Assembly: GCA_963708205.1 (NCBI GenBank)
Contig: OY970196.1
Span: 2,666,001-2,730,000 of the forward strand
DNA length: 64,000 nt
Source: CAVYTF01 sp963708205
GTDB taxonomy: Bacteria; Bacteroidota; Bacteroidia; Chitinophagales; Chitinophagaceae
Direction: 5' to 3'
In this document: positions 42,001-50,446 of the stretch, in pieces
How positions within the stretch are numbered: the stretch's first letter is position 1
Layout: every line of letters starts with the position of its first letter
Made by a program: the position numbers and the translations under genes
Notes under the pieces: model-generated
Database searches by the model: none
The model's input: the letters and a program-made list of their open reading frames with translations, nothing else
What the model was told of the DNA's origin: nothing

Positions 42001-43883
42001 ATAATATTAGTGTAAGCCAGGATCCTTCCCACACGTATACTGAATCCGGTACATATCAACTAAAACTTGTTGTGCAGGGTTACGGAAATTGTTATGATTC
42101 TGCATTTAAAACAATTGTGTTGAAAGGACCGTCAGGAACTTTGCATTACAATCCATTAACAGAGTGTGCTCCCGCTAAAATAAATTTTTCTGCTACTACA
42201 ACAAATGCAGCTGCATACACCTGGGACTTAAATAATGGTGTAACAAAAAATACTACTGACACAAGCCTTGTTTATACTTACAATGCTTATGGAAATTATT
42301 TGCCTAAATTAATTTTATATGATACATCCGGTTGCAAGGTCAGTGTTGAAAATACAGACACGATAAAAGTTGCGGATGTAAAAGCAGCACTTAAGTTTAC
42401 GCCTGCGCCCGCTTGCGATTCCTCCTTAACCACTTTTACTAATTCATCTGTTGCTTACAATGATTCTTTAAAATCTTATACCTGGCATTTTGGTGATGGC
42501 ACAACATCAATTTCAAAAAATCCAACACATTACTACAAAACAACAGGAACTTATGATGTGTATTTAACTGCTGTAACAAATCAGGGTTGTACAAACACAG
42601 ATACTATTCCGGCATATATTCAGGTTAATAAAAGTCCTGTAATTTCTTTTCAGTTAGCCGATTCGACCTGCGTTAATAATCCTGTTCAGTTTACAGCAAC
42701 TGATAAAACAAAAGATACTGCTGACCTGCAATGGCAATGGAATCTTGGTAATGGAATTATCTTAAATACGCAAGCCGCACAATCTGCTTATACAAGTCCG
42801 GGAAATTATTTTGTTTATTTAAAAGCAATTGATGCAAATGGTTGTCATGATTCTGCTGCGCAAAATATTACAATTGTTGGCGCACCCAATGTTGATGCAG
42901 GTTTGGACACTACAATTTGCCAGGGCAGTTCTTATACATTAAATCCATCCGGTGCAAATGGTTATACGTGGATGAACAATCCTACATTAAGTTGTACAAC
43001 ATGCAGCAATCCGATTGCGCAACCTGACAGCACAACAACTTATTATGTAAAGGGAACCATCAATCTCGGTTGCTCTGCTAAAGATTCTGTAATTGTGCAG
43101 GTGAAGCGACCCTTCGTTTTATCTGCATCTGCATTAGATACTTTATGCAATGGCGAAAGCACTGCATTACAAGCTTCGGGTGCAGAAGTTTATCAATGGT
43201 CACCTGCTGAATTTTTGAACAATCCAAATATTCAAAATCCGGTGTTTCATGCCACAGCTGATACATCAATCACTTATACAGTTATTGGTCGTGATAATAA
43301 AAATTGTTTTGCAGATACAGGTTTTGTTAAAGTAAAAGTTTATCCTGTACCGCAGGTTCAGCTAACGCAAAAAGCGGTTACCATTAATGTCGGAGAATTT
43401 GTTCAGTTAAATGCTAACAGCTCACCTGATGTTACTCAATGGAGATGGTCGCCTCCTGATGGTCTCAGCAATTCTGAAATTGCAAATCCTATTGCTACGC
43501 CAAATCAAACCGTTACTTATACTGTTGTGGCTGCAAATCAAGGTGCTTGCATAGCGCGCGATCAGGTAGTGATAACAGTGCTTTGCAATGGTTCAAACAT
43601 TTTTGTTCCAAATACTTTTTCTCCGAATAATGATGGAATGAATGATGTTTTTTATCCGCGCGGAAAAGGATTGTTCAGCATAAAATCATTACTAATATTT
43701 AATCGCTGGGGACAGGTAGTTTTTCAGAAAAATAATTTTAGTGCGAATGATGCTTCTGCAGGATGGGATGGAACTTTTAACGGGCAAAAGGCACCATCTG
43801 ATGTTTATGTATATATCATGCAAGTTGTTTGTGGGAATAGTATTATCGTGCCCGTGAAAGGAAATGTTGCGCTTTTGAGATAA
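39063..43883 (+). CDS. Giant PKD-repeat surface protein with T9SS type B (gliding-motility-type) C-terminal signal
   Basis: The 1606-residue protein starts at TTG (MKNLSFSIVAFCLLCVAPS when initiated), as no ATG is placed to include the signal peptide, whose end is KIIAQ. Fifteen PKD-like domains of about 80-87 residues follow (marked by WDFGDG or WNLGNG variants, HTYTQAGSYNV, and Cys pairs in many), then three divergent Ig-like domains (near 1285-1500), and finally the C-terminal CHU_C/type B domain NIFVPNTFSPNNDGMNDVF...FNRWGQ (about 1512-1606). Such proteins are exported by T9SS and stay on the surface as adhesins. The SprF-like gene directly downstream fits with the SprB/SprF pairing known from Flavobacterium. 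Confidence 0.9.
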   Translation: MKNLSFSIVAFCLLCVAPSIKIIAQTPHAAFTANFTKGCTPLVIQFTDQSTNNPTQWSWNLGNGTTSTEQNPSTVFITPGTYEVTLTASNAQGSNTVVKAAYITVYAKPVVAFSSSVTSGCLPLAVQFTDNSTAGSGTISQELWDFGDGFTGNGSNPLHTYTLSNSFSVALTVTNSFGCATTLQKPSYINIAPAVNADFDYTYVNACQPPTQVTFHNLSSSLSTLTYQWLFGDGRNSTNTNPVYTYNQNGNYNIQLIAKSDQGCVDTVSKSISIGSVIPNFIVPQGICVNEGADFTNSSTPAPQSATWDFGDGNTASTINAANTYTKAGTYPVKMTADFGSCNASVTKNITVTDKPKASFKVGNISSSGCGIPTTVTFINTSNGAVTYKWFFGDGGNSTDGNPTYIYTKGGFFSVTLIAFNSNGCSDTVTVNDLIKLGPPQITNFEGLPFQGCAPVTINFKADIITWDSIASYVWTFGDGTKSNQAQPSHTYTQAGSYNVKLVVTTVNGCVDSLAMQDAVKVGLKPNAGFKAVPNPVCGNTLVQFTDTTSGVVTNWQWYIGNVEFSTQQNPVHQFDDTGYVPITLIVADNGCYDTLTIPNCLYIFPPVARYNVIMNCSQPFVRTFKDSSIAPKSWLWDFGDGTTSTIQNPTHTFGATGMYAVTLTVKDSSCQASKSYNIYIVDEHPSFTYTPTDTAFCRNTAVTFKAINYTPAYISAFDWNFGDGVNTGFAPQYDSLSHSFAKAGRFSPALITRDINNCFDTIIKPIYFNIYGPTAAFTNPPGICLNGTEVFTDHSVSDGIHGIKKWIWNYGDSTSGSYSSPPFQHTYNTAGTYNVILTVIDTYGCEDSLLLRNDVQVTHPVAAFSLSDSIRCAQTNVSFQNQSTGNTLEYIWYSGDGRTFTTLNPTISYPNQGVYTVSLAVVDKFGCTDSIAKPNIITISNPHASFNLLDTFATCPPLVIAPQNISTDVTSQAWNFGDNNISVSQDPSHTYTESGTYQLKLVVQGYGNCYDSAFKTIVLKGPSGTLHYNPLTECAPAKINFSATTTNAAAYTWDLNNGVTKNTTDTSLVYTYNAYGNYLPKLILYDTSGCKVSVENTDTIKVADVKAALKFTPAPACDSSLTTFTNSSVAYNDSLKSYTWHFGDGTTSISKNPTHYYKTTGTYDVYLTAVTNQGCTNTDTIPAYIQVNKSPVISFQLADSTCVNNPVQFTATDKTKDTADLQWQWNLGNGIILNTQAAQSAYTSPGNYFVYLKAIDANGCHDSAAQNITIVGAPNVDAGLDTTICQGSSYTLNPSGANGYTWMNNPTLSCTTCSNPIAQPDSTTTYYVKGTINLGCSAKDSVIVQVKRPFVLSASALDTLCNGESTALQASGAEVYQWSPAEFLNNPNIQNPVFHATADTSITYTVIGRDNKNCFADTGFVKVKVYPVPQVQLTQKAVTINVGEFVQLNANSSPDVTQWRWSPPDGLSNSEIANPIATPNQTVTYTVVAANQGACIARDQVVITVLCNGSNIFVPNTFSPNNDGMNDVFYPRGKGLFSIKSLLIFNRWGQVVFQKNNFSANDASAGWDGTFNGQKAPSDVYVYIMQVVCGNSIIVPVKGNVALLR

Positions 43884-43955
43884 AGAATTATTGGCTGCTG
43901 CTGAAGAGAATTTATTAAACAGAACATTGATTTTTTATTATCTAAATATCCTATT

Positions 43956-44990
43956 ATGAAAAAATATTTTTACACAATATTCTTTTCGGCGTTTTTCATT
44001 TCCATAAATGCGCGTGCACAAGACCCACATTTTTCTCAATTTTTTCAGGCGCCTTTGCTGCGCAACCCTTCACTGGCGGGCATCTTTGCAGGAGATGTTC
44101 GTGTACAAGGTGTTTTCAGGAGCCAGTGGGGCGCTGTCACAGTACCTTACCAAACCGGTTCATTTAATGTTGAATATAAACAACCGGTTGGTAGGGGAAA
44201 TGATTTCTTAACGTTAGGCATGCAAATATTGTATGATAAGGCGGGTACAGTGAATTTGACAACAACCAATGTACTACCTGCAGTTAATTATCATAAATCG
44301 CTGAACAGCGAAAAAAACAAATATTTATCATTGGGTTTTATGGGTGGATGGGTGAGCAGAAGTGTTGATATGTCTAAGATTACAACGAACAACCAGTTTG
44401 ATGGAAGTGTTTATAATCCCTCTTTATCCAATGGGGAAAAGTTTGTGAATCCAAATTATAATTATCTCGACGGAAGTGTCGGCATGTCTTTTAATTCTGC
44501 CATTGCAGGCAGCGACGACGGCATGTATTTTATTGGTTTGGCATATCATCATTTTAATTTACCAAAAAATACTTTTTATTCAAACCCGATTCAGATAGAT
44601 CCTAAATGGGTTGCTTCTGTTGGAGTAAAATTTGATGCGGGCGAAGTTTCTTATTTAACCTTGGAAGGTGATTATACAAAACAGGGTGCAAGCAATGAAT
44701 TGGTTTTTGGCGGATTATATTCTTACAAAATCGGAACGACAGATGATGATGATGATAAAAGCAAAAACGCGGTAAGCTTTGGTGGATTTTTACGGTGGAA
44801 AGATGCTTTTATTCCAGTGATAGAATTAGAAATGAGTCCATACACTTTTGCATTAAGTTATGATGTGAATGTTTCGCAGCTTGCCACTGTTAGTGAGGCA
44901 AGAGGAGGCGCAGAAATATCTATTACTTATTCAGGTTTTTTAGACAGGAACAACTCTACTAAAAATGCTGTTTTATGTCCGAAATTTTAA
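43956..44990 (+). CDS. PorP/SprF-family outer-membrane protein
   Basis: The 344-residue protein has a signal peptide (about 1-21, ending NARAQ) and the family's conserved start DPHFSQFFQAPLLRNPSLAGIF, then beta-strand-rich sequence of a predicted 14-stranded barrel with GRGNDFLTLGMQILYDKAGTVNL and FIGLAYHHFNLPKNTF. Members assist secretion or anchoring of T9SS type B proteins; SprF in Flavobacterium johnsoniae is needed for SprB export. It follows the PKD adhesin gene by 72 bases on the same strand, so it should serve that protein. Confidence 0.9.
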   Translation: MKKYFYTIFFSAFFISINARAQDPHFSQFFQAPLLRNPSLAGIFAGDVRVQGVFRSQWGAVTVPYQTGSFNVEYKQPVGRGNDFLTLGMQILYDKAGTVNLTTTNVLPAVNYHKSLNSEKNKYLSLGFMGGWVSRSVDMSKITTNNQFDGSVYNPSLSNGEKFVNPNYNYLDGSVGMSFNSAIAGSDDGMYFIGLAYHHFNLPKNTFYSNPIQIDPKWVASVGVKFDAGEVSYLTLEGDYTKQGASNELVFGGLYSYKIGTTDDDDDKSKNAVSFGGFLRWKDAFIPVIELEMSPYTFALSYDVNVSQLATVSEARGGAEISITYSGFLDRNNSTKNAVLCPKF

Positions 44991-45020
44991 ACGCGCACAT
45001 TGGGGGTTCTTTGTGGAATA

Positions 45021-45068
45021 ACACTGAAAAAAACTTCCTCATTTTTTGTGGGGAAGTTATTTCGGTGT
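45021..45068 (+). other. Long imperfect RNA hairpin between the SprF-like gene and the small CTD protein gene
   Basis: ACACTGAA (45021-45028) pairs with TTCGGTGT (45061-45068) including one G-U, then a small internal loop, then AACTTCC (45032-45038) with GGAAGTT (45052-45058). There is no U-run at the end, so it is not a typical terminator. It ends 29 bases before the start codon of the next gene and could process or regulate that message. Confidence 0.5.
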
Positions 45069-45097
45069 ATCTTTATGTCAAATTCTATAGGTATTGA

Positions 45098-45472
45098 ATG
45101 ATGAAAACTGTACGCAACATTTTTATTCATTTTAAGAAAAAAACACTGCTCTATTTTATAGCAATTGCAGGTTTTTGTGCGTTGTCTTCATTCACGTATG
45201 AAAGCGGGAATACGCAAATAAAAATCATTAAATGTTATCCAAATCCTGCGACCTCAATAATTAATTTTGAATTCGACAAAAGTCTGGCAAATACTGCAAC
45301 CACAACACTTCAGATATATAGTTTCAGCGGAAAAAAAATGAATGAAACGCCTGTTTCAGAAGGCAAAGTTTCTTTTCAATTGACCAATTATTATCGCGGC
45401 ATTTATGTTTACCAGCTTCGCGATAAAGATGGGAAAATTATTGAAAGCGGAAAATTCCAGGTGGTAAAATAG
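45098..45472 (+). CDS. Very small protein consisting of a T9SS type A sorting domain
   Basis: A 124-residue protein. After a signal peptide (hydrophobic LLYFIAIAGFCALSSF, about 18-33) and only about ten residues of linker, the rest from IKIIKCYPNPATSIINFEF to the end is a type A C-terminal domain: CYPNPA, a beta sandwich with IYSFSGKKM, and a terminal YRGIYVYQLRDKDGK...GKFQVVK. T9SS type A domains are normally the removable export signal of much larger proteins, so here almost nothing would be left once PorU cleaves. It follows the SprF gene by about 110 bases. A role as a peptide signal or competitor for the Por system is possible, but not known. Confidence 0.75.
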   Translation: MMKTVRNIFIHFKKKTLLYFIAIAGFCALSSFTYESGNTQIKIIKCYPNPATSIINFEFDKSLANTATTTLQIYSFSGKKMNETPVSEGKVSFQLTNYYRGIYVYQLRDKDGKIIESGKFQVVK

Positions 45473-45485
45473 TTTTCTAATTCTT

Positions 45486-46661
45486 CTATTTATTTCTTAC
45501 TTCCACAATTAAAAATTTCAGGTAATTTGTATTTTCAATGCCATGAATAATAGGATGGTCGGCTGATTGTGCATTGAATAATACCTGCCTTATTTTTTTA
45601 TGTGCATCCTTTGCAGCAGCTTCAATTGTTTGTAAAAACACTTCAGGCGTTACAAGATTTGTGCAGCTTGATGTTACTAAAAATCCTCCGTTGTTTATCA
45701 GCTTCATTCCTCTTAAATTAATTTCTTTATAACCTGAAATTGCTTTGCTGATGTTCTCCCGAGTTTTTGTAAACGCAGGCGGATCAAGCATTACAACGTC
45801 GTATTCTTTTTTTTCATTAGCCCAAATTTTTAATGCATCAAAAGCGTTTGCAACTTCAAACCTGCAAACATTTTGCAGATTATTCAATGCTGCGTTTTTG
45901 CTTGCCTGCGCTACTGCATTTTCTGAAATATCAATTCCAAAAACACTTCTTGCGCCATAATGCGCTGCATGAATTTCAAAGGCGCCAGTGTAAGAAAATG
46001 CGCCTAAAACGTCTGCATCCCTTACAATATTTTTTATCGCTTTCCTGTTATCGTGCTGATCTAAAAAGAAGCCTGTCTTTTGTCCATTCTCAATATCAAC
46101 ATGAAACTTCAAATCATTTTCGTTGATGATGATATTGGTATCGAATGGCGCAGAAAGAAAATCTTTTTGTTGCGGCAAGCCTTCGAGCGTGCGAACAGGT
46201 ACATCATTTCTTTCATAAATTCCTTTGGGATTGAAAATGTTCTTCAAAGCCTTTACTATTGCGACTTTCCAAAGATCAATTCCTGCGGATAATGTTTGTA
46301 TAACGAAATAATCATTGAACTTATCAATGATCAGTGCGGGCAATTCGTCTGCTTCGCCAAATACGAGACGGCAGTTTTCTGTGTAGCCGATCTTCTGGCG
46401 ATATTGCCATGCCTGCAATATTTTTTTATAAAAAAAAGCATCATTTATTTCTTCCTTTTTTCGCGTTAATAAGCGGACAGTAATTTGTGATTGCGGATTA
46501 ATATATCCTCGCCCGCAAAATTTTTCTCCTGCATAAAACACCTCCACGATTTCTCCGGGTTTTACTTCGGCAGAAATTGATTCTATTTCATTTCCATAGA
46601 TCCATGGATGCCCGTTTGCAATGCGCGAAGAAATTTTTTTGCGAAGAAAAACTTTTGTCAT
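45486..46661 (-). CDS. Class I SAM-dependent 23S rRNA methyltransferase, RlmI/RlmK-like
   Basis: A 391-residue protein (ATG at 46661; an upstream TTG adds three residues). The N-terminal PUA domain (FLRKKISSRIANGHPWIYGNEIE) binds RNA, the central EEHD-like domain follows, and a Rossmann methyltransferase domain has VLGAFSYTGAFEIHAAHYGARSVFGIDIS and DVVMLDPPAFTK (near 290), with the C-terminal SSCTNLV. RlmI makes m5C1962 in 23S rRNA, and the DPPAFTKTR motif is shared. The catalytic Cys in SSCT is visible. Substrate position is inferred. Confidence 0.85.
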   Translation of the reverse strand: MTKVFLRKKISSRIANGHPWIYGNEIESISAEVKPGEIVEVFYAGEKFCGRGYINPQSQITVRLLTRKKEEINDAFFYKKILQAWQYRQKIGYTENCRLVFGEADELPALIIDKFNDYFVIQTLSAGIDLWKVAIVKALKNIFNPKGIYERNDVPVRTLEGLPQQKDFLSAPFDTNIIINENDLKFHVDIENGQKTGFFLDQHDNRKAIKNIVRDADVLGAFSYTGAFEIHAAHYGARSVFGIDISENAVAQASKNAALNNLQNVCRFEVANAFDALKIWANEKKEYDVVMLDPPAFTKTRENISKAISGYKEINLRGMKLINNGGFLVTSSCTNLVTPEVFLQTIEAAAKDAHKKIRQVLFNAQSADHPIIHGIENTNYLKFLIVEVRNK

Positions 46662-46720
46662 ACTGCGCAAAGATAATTGCTGAATGTTCTGAACTATATG
46701 GAGATGCTGCGTATTGAGCT

Positions 46721-46750
46721 AAACGTACAAGAGTGCGACGCAAGTAAAGC
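46721..46750. repeat. Dispersed intergenic repeat, family A
   Basis: AACGTACAAGAGTGCGACGC followed by AAGTAAAGC is the direct counterpart of the inverted copy at 25548-25574 (26 or so shared bases), and shares AACGTACAAGAGTGCGACGC with 54843-54864. It lies between the rRNA methyltransferase gene and the DoxX gene. Confidence 0.75.
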
Positions 46751-46811
46751 GTAATGGATATTCTGTTGTTTGTTACCCAAAAGAATAAATCAAACAAGCA
46801 CCGTGTAATAT

Positions 46812-47231
46812 TTATTTGTGCATCATTGCATCAACACTTATTCTGCCTGGTCCGCAAAAAAGTAAGGTGAGAAACGCGCACAGAAAAACAACAGATAATT
46901 CGGAGCCCTGCGTATCTAAGAAAGGTGTACTTGCATTTGCGCCAAAAATAATTACCAAAAACATGATGATGATGGGCACCAATGTTAACCGCGTAAAGAG
47001 ACCGATGATAACAAAGAGGCTGCAAAATACTTCTGCAAAAATGGAGAGTATCAAAGACGTTTTGCTGCCGATGCCGAGTAAATTATAAAAGCTGCCCTGC
47101 ATCATAGTGAAGTTTTGCAGCTTGAGCATGCCATGTTTAAAAAGTAATATTCCACCGAAGCAAACACGCAAAAGCAACATGGAAATATTAAAAGCCGCAG
47201 CGCTGTAATTGGTTGATGAAAATCTTTTCAT
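46812..47231 (-). CDS. DoxX-family membrane protein
   Basis: The 139-residue protein has four membrane helices: about 14-33 (FNISMLLLRVCFGGILLFKHGM), 54-72, 78-98 and 108-130. LLRVCFGGILLFKHGMLKLQNF matches DoxX, whose members include quinone-interacting subunits and uncharacterised oxidoreductases. A C-terminal FCGPGRISVDAMM is typical of the family. This is the second DoxX-type gene in the window, and more typical than the one at 16278. It is not in an operon. Confidence 0.85.
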   Translation of the reverse strand: MKRFSSTNYSAAAFNISMLLLRVCFGGILLFKHGMLKLQNFTMMQGSFYNLLGIGSKTSLILSIFAEVFCSLFVIIGLFTRLTLVPIIIMFLVIIFGANASTPFLDTQGSELSVVFLCAFLTLLFCGPGRISVDAMMHK

Positions 47232-47390
47232 TGCAAGCGTTTGTGCAAAAGTAATTTTTTATTTGACTTTATCCACAAACTGAAAAACAATGTTTATGCT
47301 CTTTTGTTGATTGTTACCTTTAGCGTGATTTTGCGTTTTATTAAGAAAGCATTTCAAATATTTGAATAATAAAACCGTTGAAACCAACGT

Positions 47391-50300
47391 ATGATGAAAT
47401 ACCTACGAATTATTTTTTTCGCGTCAGCAATATTTACTTCTACAAAAAATTTGCAGGCGCAGGCAACCAAAGAAAATGATGACCCTGATGCTGATTTTAA
47501 ACTGGCAAAAGAATTGTATCAAAAAGAAGATTTCAGTTTAGCTTACCCGCTTTTTAAAATGTTGTATTATGGTGAAAGCCGCCCGCAAAGCAGCTTTCCG
47601 GTGAGTATAAAATTGGAAGCGAAATATTATTCTATTGTTTGCGGCTTGCGACTAAACGATTCAACTGCTGCAATTGATGCTGTTGAATTTATAAATTTAG
47701 AACATAACACACCGCGCATAGAAATGCTTTGTTATCAACTCGGGGAATATTATTACAGGCAGAAAGATTTTGTTGACGCAGCAGATTATTATGAAAAAGG
47801 CGGCGTGGCAAATTTGAGTAATGCCGAGATTGCGCAGCAGAAATTTCATGAGGCTTACAGTTATTTTACCATGCAGCGCTTTAATGATGCAAACCCTTTG
47901 TTTGATGCGATAAGACAAATTCCTTCAGACCCAAATTATATTGATGCAAATTATTATTATGGCTTCATTGCTTTTTATGGAAAGAATTATGAAGATGCAC
48001 TTGCAAGTTTTAATATAGTTGCAGACAAGCCGAACTATCAAAACATTGTTCCTTATTATCTCGCAGAGATCTATTATTTCCGCGGTGAAAAAGATAAGTC
48101 AATCAGCTATGCAGAAGCCGCATTGCAAACAGGCAACCAATACTATGATCTTCAATTGCGCGAGTTGCTAGGTCATTTATATTTTGAAAAAAAACAGTTT
48201 ACAAAAGCACTACCGTATTTAGAAAAATATGTTATCAATACACCGAAAGTCAGCCGTGAAGATCTGTACGAATTATCTTTTTGTTATTATGAAACAAAGC
48301 AATGGGCGAAGGCAATTGATGGCTTTAAAGAACTTGGTGGTCAGCAGGATTCGCTTGCACAAAACAGCATGTATTTGCTGGCAGATGCATATCTGAAAAC
48401 AGGACAAAAACCCAGTGCGAGAAGCGCATTTTTATTTTGTGAATTGAATAGCAGCAATGCTGCGCAAAAGGGAATTTCGCAATTTAATTATGGAAAATTA
48501 TCTTATGAGTTAGGTTATCTCGATGCTGCATTGAATGAGCTCAAAGCCTTTGTGGTAAAGTATCCTGGCTCAGCTTACAATGCTGAAGCAAAAGAATTGT
48601 TGGTAAGTGTTTTGGCTAATACAAATAATTACAAAGAAGCATTGAGCATGTATGAAAATATACATTCTCAAAGTGATTTAGTGCTCCGTGCGTATCCAAA
48701 AATTTTATATGGAAGAGCAGTTGAACTGATCAATGATCAGCAGCTTGACGAAGCTGATACTTTGCTTAATGAAATTTTTGCTGCGCAATATAATGAAGCA
48801 GAAATTCAGCCTGCATATTTTTGGAAAGGTGAAATTGCTTACCGAAATAATGAACCAGATTCTGCCATTGACCATCTTACTTATTACATGCAAAATCCAG
48901 TGTCTTATGGTGAAGTAAATATCACTGATGCGCGATACACATTGGGTTACAGCTATATTAAAGTGCAGGATTATGCAAGCGCGCTGAGAAATTTTGAAGC
49001 CATTGCGACAACTGTTTCTTTATCTTCTTCACCAATAAATCAAGATGCATATTTAAGAAGCGCAGATTGCTATTTCATGGAGAAAAAATATCCGAAAGCA
49101 TTGCAAATGTATCAGACTGTTATCGTTGATAATTTGCCTTCGGCTGATTATGCATTTTATCAAACAGCAATAATTGCAGGCGCTTATAATCAAAATTCAA
49201 ACAAAATAAATTTGTTGAAATCATTTGCTTTGCGTTATCAATCTTCACCTTTGGTTGGCGATGCTGAAATGGAAACTGCAAACACTTATATGGCAAGTGA
49301 AGATTTTAAAAATGCCATTTCTCCATTAAATAGTATTCTTGTAAATAAAAAAACAGAATCGCTGAAACCTGCAGCGTACCTGAACTTGGGCGTTTGTTAT
49401 TTTAATTTGAATGATAATGATAATGCCCTTAAAAATTTTCAACAATTAATATCTGCTTATCCGAATTCTGCAGAAAGTGATGAAGCTGTCGAGTATGTTC
49501 AAAACATTTTTATTAATCGTCAGCAGCCGCAACAGTTTATAGATTTCATGAAGCAAAATGGAAAAGCGGTAAGTTATTCCCAGGAAGATTCGCTCACTTA
49601 TATTTCTTCCGCAGCTCGCTACAATCAAAAAGATTATACAAATGCATTGAATGGTTTTAATGATTATCTCACAAAATTTCCTGACGGAAAATATTCAATC
49701 AATGCAAATTATTTAAGCGCAGAAATTTATAATGATAGAAAAGATTTTAAAGATGCATTGCTTCATTACGATGCAGTTGCTGCAAAGGCTCCGAATGATT
49801 ATGCTGAAAATGCAGTGCTGCAAGCCGCGCGCATAAATTATTTTGAATTACAGGATTATGCAACAGCAGAAAAGTATTATGCACAATTAAAAACTATTGC
49901 AACAACTGCTGACAACAAACTTGAAAGCATGCGCGGATTATTGCGTTGCCAATATAAATTATCACAATTCACTGATGCTTTGCAAAATGCACAGGATCTT
50001 TTGCAACAAAAGGGAATTGCGACTGATGATAAAATGATGGCTAATATGGTCATAGCAAAAAATGATCAATTAAACAATCAATTGGATGAAGCAAGTGCTG
50101 CTTATGAATCAGTAATTGCTTTCGGAAAATCAGAATATGCGGCTGAAGCAAGATATCATATTGCCGAAATTTTATTAGCGCAAAACAACCTGAAAGCTGC
50201 GGAGAAAGCGGGTTTTGACGTGATCAATAAAGCAGGTTCCTACGATTACTGGATTACAAAAGCATATATTTTACTCGGCGATGTTTATTACCAGGAGAAA

Positions 50301-50435
50301 GATTTTTTTAATGCTGAAGCCACATTAAAAAGCGTTGTTCAAAATGCAACGGATGCTTCTTTAAAAGCTGAAGCGCAACAAAAATTAGATGCAGTAACGG
50401 CTGACGAAAATCAAAACAGCAAGGTTCAACAATAG
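47391..50435 (+). CDS. Large secreted TPR protein
   Basis: The 1014-residue protein starts MMKYLRIIFFASAIFTSTKNLQAQ, a signal peptide of about 25 residues. The rest is helical, made of many TPR or TPR-like helix pairs (for example YQKEDFSLAYPLFKML, YYYRQKDFVDAADYYEKGG, LLGHLYFEKKQFTKALPYLEKY, FNYGKLSYELGYLDAALNELK), perhaps 20 or more pairs. It should act in the periplasm or at the outer membrane as a scaffold. The next gene, 11 bases on, is an outer-membrane barrel, and such TPR-barrel pairs recur in Bacteroidota, so a TPR/barrel complex is likely. A TACCTTTA at 47315-47322 could be its -7 element. Confidence 0.8.
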   Translation: MMKYLRIIFFASAIFTSTKNLQAQATKENDDPDADFKLAKELYQKEDFSLAYPLFKMLYYGESRPQSSFPVSIKLEAKYYSIVCGLRLNDSTAAIDAVEFINLEHNTPRIEMLCYQLGEYYYRQKDFVDAADYYEKGGVANLSNAEIAQQKFHEAYSYFTMQRFNDANPLFDAIRQIPSDPNYIDANYYYGFIAFYGKNYEDALASFNIVADKPNYQNIVPYYLAEIYYFRGEKDKSISYAEAALQTGNQYYDLQLRELLGHLYFEKKQFTKALPYLEKYVINTPKVSREDLYELSFCYYETKQWAKAIDGFKELGGQQDSLAQNSMYLLADAYLKTGQKPSARSAFLFCELNSSNAAQKGISQFNYGKLSYELGYLDAALNELKAFVVKYPGSAYNAEAKELLVSVLANTNNYKEALSMYENIHSQSDLVLRAYPKILYGRAVELINDQQLDEADTLLNEIFAAQYNEAEIQPAYFWKGEIAYRNNEPDSAIDHLTYYMQNPVSYGEVNITDARYTLGYSYIKVQDYASALRNFEAIATTVSLSSSPINQDAYLRSADCYFMEKKYPKALQMYQTVIVDNLPSADYAFYQTAIIAGAYNQNSNKINLLKSFALRYQSSPLVGDAEMETANTYMASEDFKNAISPLNSILVNKKTESLKPAAYLNLGVCYFNLNDNDNALKNFQQLISAYPNSAESDEAVEYVQNIFINRQQPQQFIDFMKQNGKAVSYSQEDSLTYISSAARYNQKDYTNALNGFNDYLTKFPDGKYSINANYLSAEIYNDRKDFKDALLHYDAVAAKAPNDYAENAVLQAARINYFELQDYATAEKYYAQLKTIATTADNKLESMRGLLRCQYKLSQFTDALQNAQDLLQQKGIATDDKMMANMVIAKNDQLNNQLDEASAAYESVIAFGKSEYAAEARYHIAEILLAQNNLKAAEKAGFDVINKAGSYDYWITKAYILLGDVYYQEKDFFNAEATLKSVVQNATDASLKAEAQQKLDAVTADENQNSKVQQ

Positions 50436-50446
50436 AAAAATCAAGC

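Noticed and set aside
46588..46797. Minus-strand frame of 69 codons overlapping the start of the rRNA methyltransferase
   Set aside because: It runs through a dispersed repeat and the 5' end of the real gene in another frame, with no protein-like features.
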